Part shown: positions 4,589-5,250 of the stretch, in pieces
Layout of the letters: each line of letters opens with the position of its first letter
Numbering within the stretch: the stretch's first letter is position 1
NCBI GenBank assembly: GCA_016867055.1
Contig: VGKN01000125.1
Location: 1-5,250, forward strand
DNA from: Candidatus Omnitrophota bacterium
Lineage (GTDB): Bacteria; Omnitrophota; Koll11; VGKN01
Direction of reading: 5' to 3'
Length of the DNA: 5,250 bases
Position numbers and translations under genes: made by a program
The notes under the pieces: generated by a model
Told to the model about the DNA's origin: nothing
The model's input: only the letters and a program-made list of their open reading frames with translations
Databases searched by the model: none

Positions 4589-5250
4589 AATATGTATTAT
4601 TGGTTGGAGACGGAATGTGTGATTACCCCATTGAGAGTCTTGCTAATAGAACTCCACTTCAGGTTGCCAAGAAACCCAATTTGGATTTTATAGCAAAAAA
4701 TGGTAGAGTTGGTATCATAAGCACTATTCCCAATGGTATGCCACCTGCAAGCGATGTAGCAAATTTGAATATTTTGGGATACGACCCGAAGATGTATTAT
4801 ACAGGAAGAGGCCCATTAGAGGCCGCCAATATTGGAGTTAAATTAAATGCCGATGAGATTGCCTTTAGATGCAACTTTATTACAGCCAGCACTGATACCC
4901 TTGTTGACTACAGCGCAGGTCATATCTCTACCAAGGAGGCCTCTATTCTGATACAGTTTTTAAATGAAAAATTAGGAAACGAAAGAATAAAGTTCTATAC
5001 CGGCACAAGTTACAGGCATCTATTGGTAATCAAGGATGCTAATTTAATTACAAATTTGAAAATAGTTGAGTGCATTCCGCCTCACGATATCCTTGGGGGT
5101 AGCATAACCAAGAATCTTCCGAAAGGGGAGGCTCGGGAAATTCTTTTGGAACTTATGAATCGCTCAAGAGAATTATTAAATAATCATGAGATAAATCAGG
5201 TAAGGATTGACTTAAAAGAAAATCCAGCAAATATGATTTGGCTATGGGGT
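4585..5250 (+). CDS. ApgM-like phosphotransferase/mutase, proposed homoserine kinase (3' end outside window)
   Basis: The first 222 residues are visible of a protein whose family is about 400 aa. The start VLLVGDGMCDYP carries the metal-binding Asp9 of the alkaline phosphatase superfamily. PPASDVANLNILGYDP (53-68) holds the predicted nucleophile Ser56, and YTGRGPLEAANIGV (72-85) is diagnostic. It continues with AFRCNFIT (93-100), DYSAGHIS (108-115), TGTSYRHLLV (139-148), CIPPHDILG (163-171) and, at the cut, NMIWLWG. This matches archaeal-type cofactor-independent phosphoglycerate mutase (ApgM, COG3635). It fits the subfamily modelled as a proposed homoserine kinase (TIGR02535) because such genes cluster with threonine genes. 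The ATG overlaps the thrC stop (ATGA), with AAGGAG (4571-4576) 8 bases upstream inside thrC, so expression is tightly coupled. The homoserine kinase role is inferred from context. A glycolytic phosphoglycerate mutase is the alternative, and sequence alone does not exclude it. Confidence 0.88.
   Translation, partial: MKYVLLVGDGMCDYPIESLANRTPLQVAKKPNLDFIAKNGRVGIISTIPNGMPPASDVANLNILGYDPKMYYTGRGPLEAANIGVKLNADEIAFRCNFITASTDTLVDYSAGHISTKEASILIQFLNEKLGNERIKFYTGTSYRHLLVIKDANLITNLKIVECIPPHDILGGSITKNLPKGEAREILLELMNRSRELLNNHEINQVRIDLKENPANMIWLWG

Overview
This is an AT-rich bacterial chromosome window with every supported gene on the + strand. The left third is accessory DNA, the middle is a block of intergenic palindromic repeats, and the right 60% is a threonine biosynthesis operon. 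Gene starts carry purine-rich Shine-Dalgarno sites, and the last two genes share a 4-nt ATGA overlap. The combination of a fused Hom-ACT protein, ThrC and an ApgM-like protein, plus heavy palindromic repeats, would fit an uncultured lineage such as Omnitrophota or a neighbouring phylum. That placement is a weak inference; nothing here fixes the taxon.

Left region (1-1683). The window opens inside the C-terminal nuclease domain of a YhcG/DUF1016-family PD-(D/E)XK protein, which ends at 449. Just after it, in a different frame (about 425-703), lies a headless C-terminal piece of what looks like a permuted papain-like (YiiX/YebB-type, NlpC/P60-related) hydrolase. It keeps the CSEL cysteine motif but has no start codon and no N-terminal half. 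Next comes a 301-aa membrane protein with a signal peptide, a charged helical segment, one transmembrane helix and TPR repeats (778-1683).

Middle region (1684-2159). These 476 bases hold no credible gene. They contain at least six inverted repeats: a 53-nt element that can fold in two mutually exclusive ways, an 18-bp-armed hairpin, a perfect 12-bp hairpin and several GCGGGA-type hairpins. Two of the hairpins are followed by T runs and could terminate transcription. A possible extended -10 promoter lies just before the operon.

Right region (2160-5250). hom (homoserine dehydrogenase with a C-terminal ACT domain), thrC (threonine synthase) and an alkaline-phosphatase-superfamily ApgM-like gene (cut by the window end) form one operon. 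The first and last enzymes of the homoserine-to-threonine branch are present. No GHMP-type thrB is seen, and the ApgM-like protein sits where the kinase would be expected. It belongs to the subfamily proposed to be an alternative homoserine kinase. Together the three would turn aspartate semialdehyde into threonine, with the ACT domain as the likely feedback sensor.
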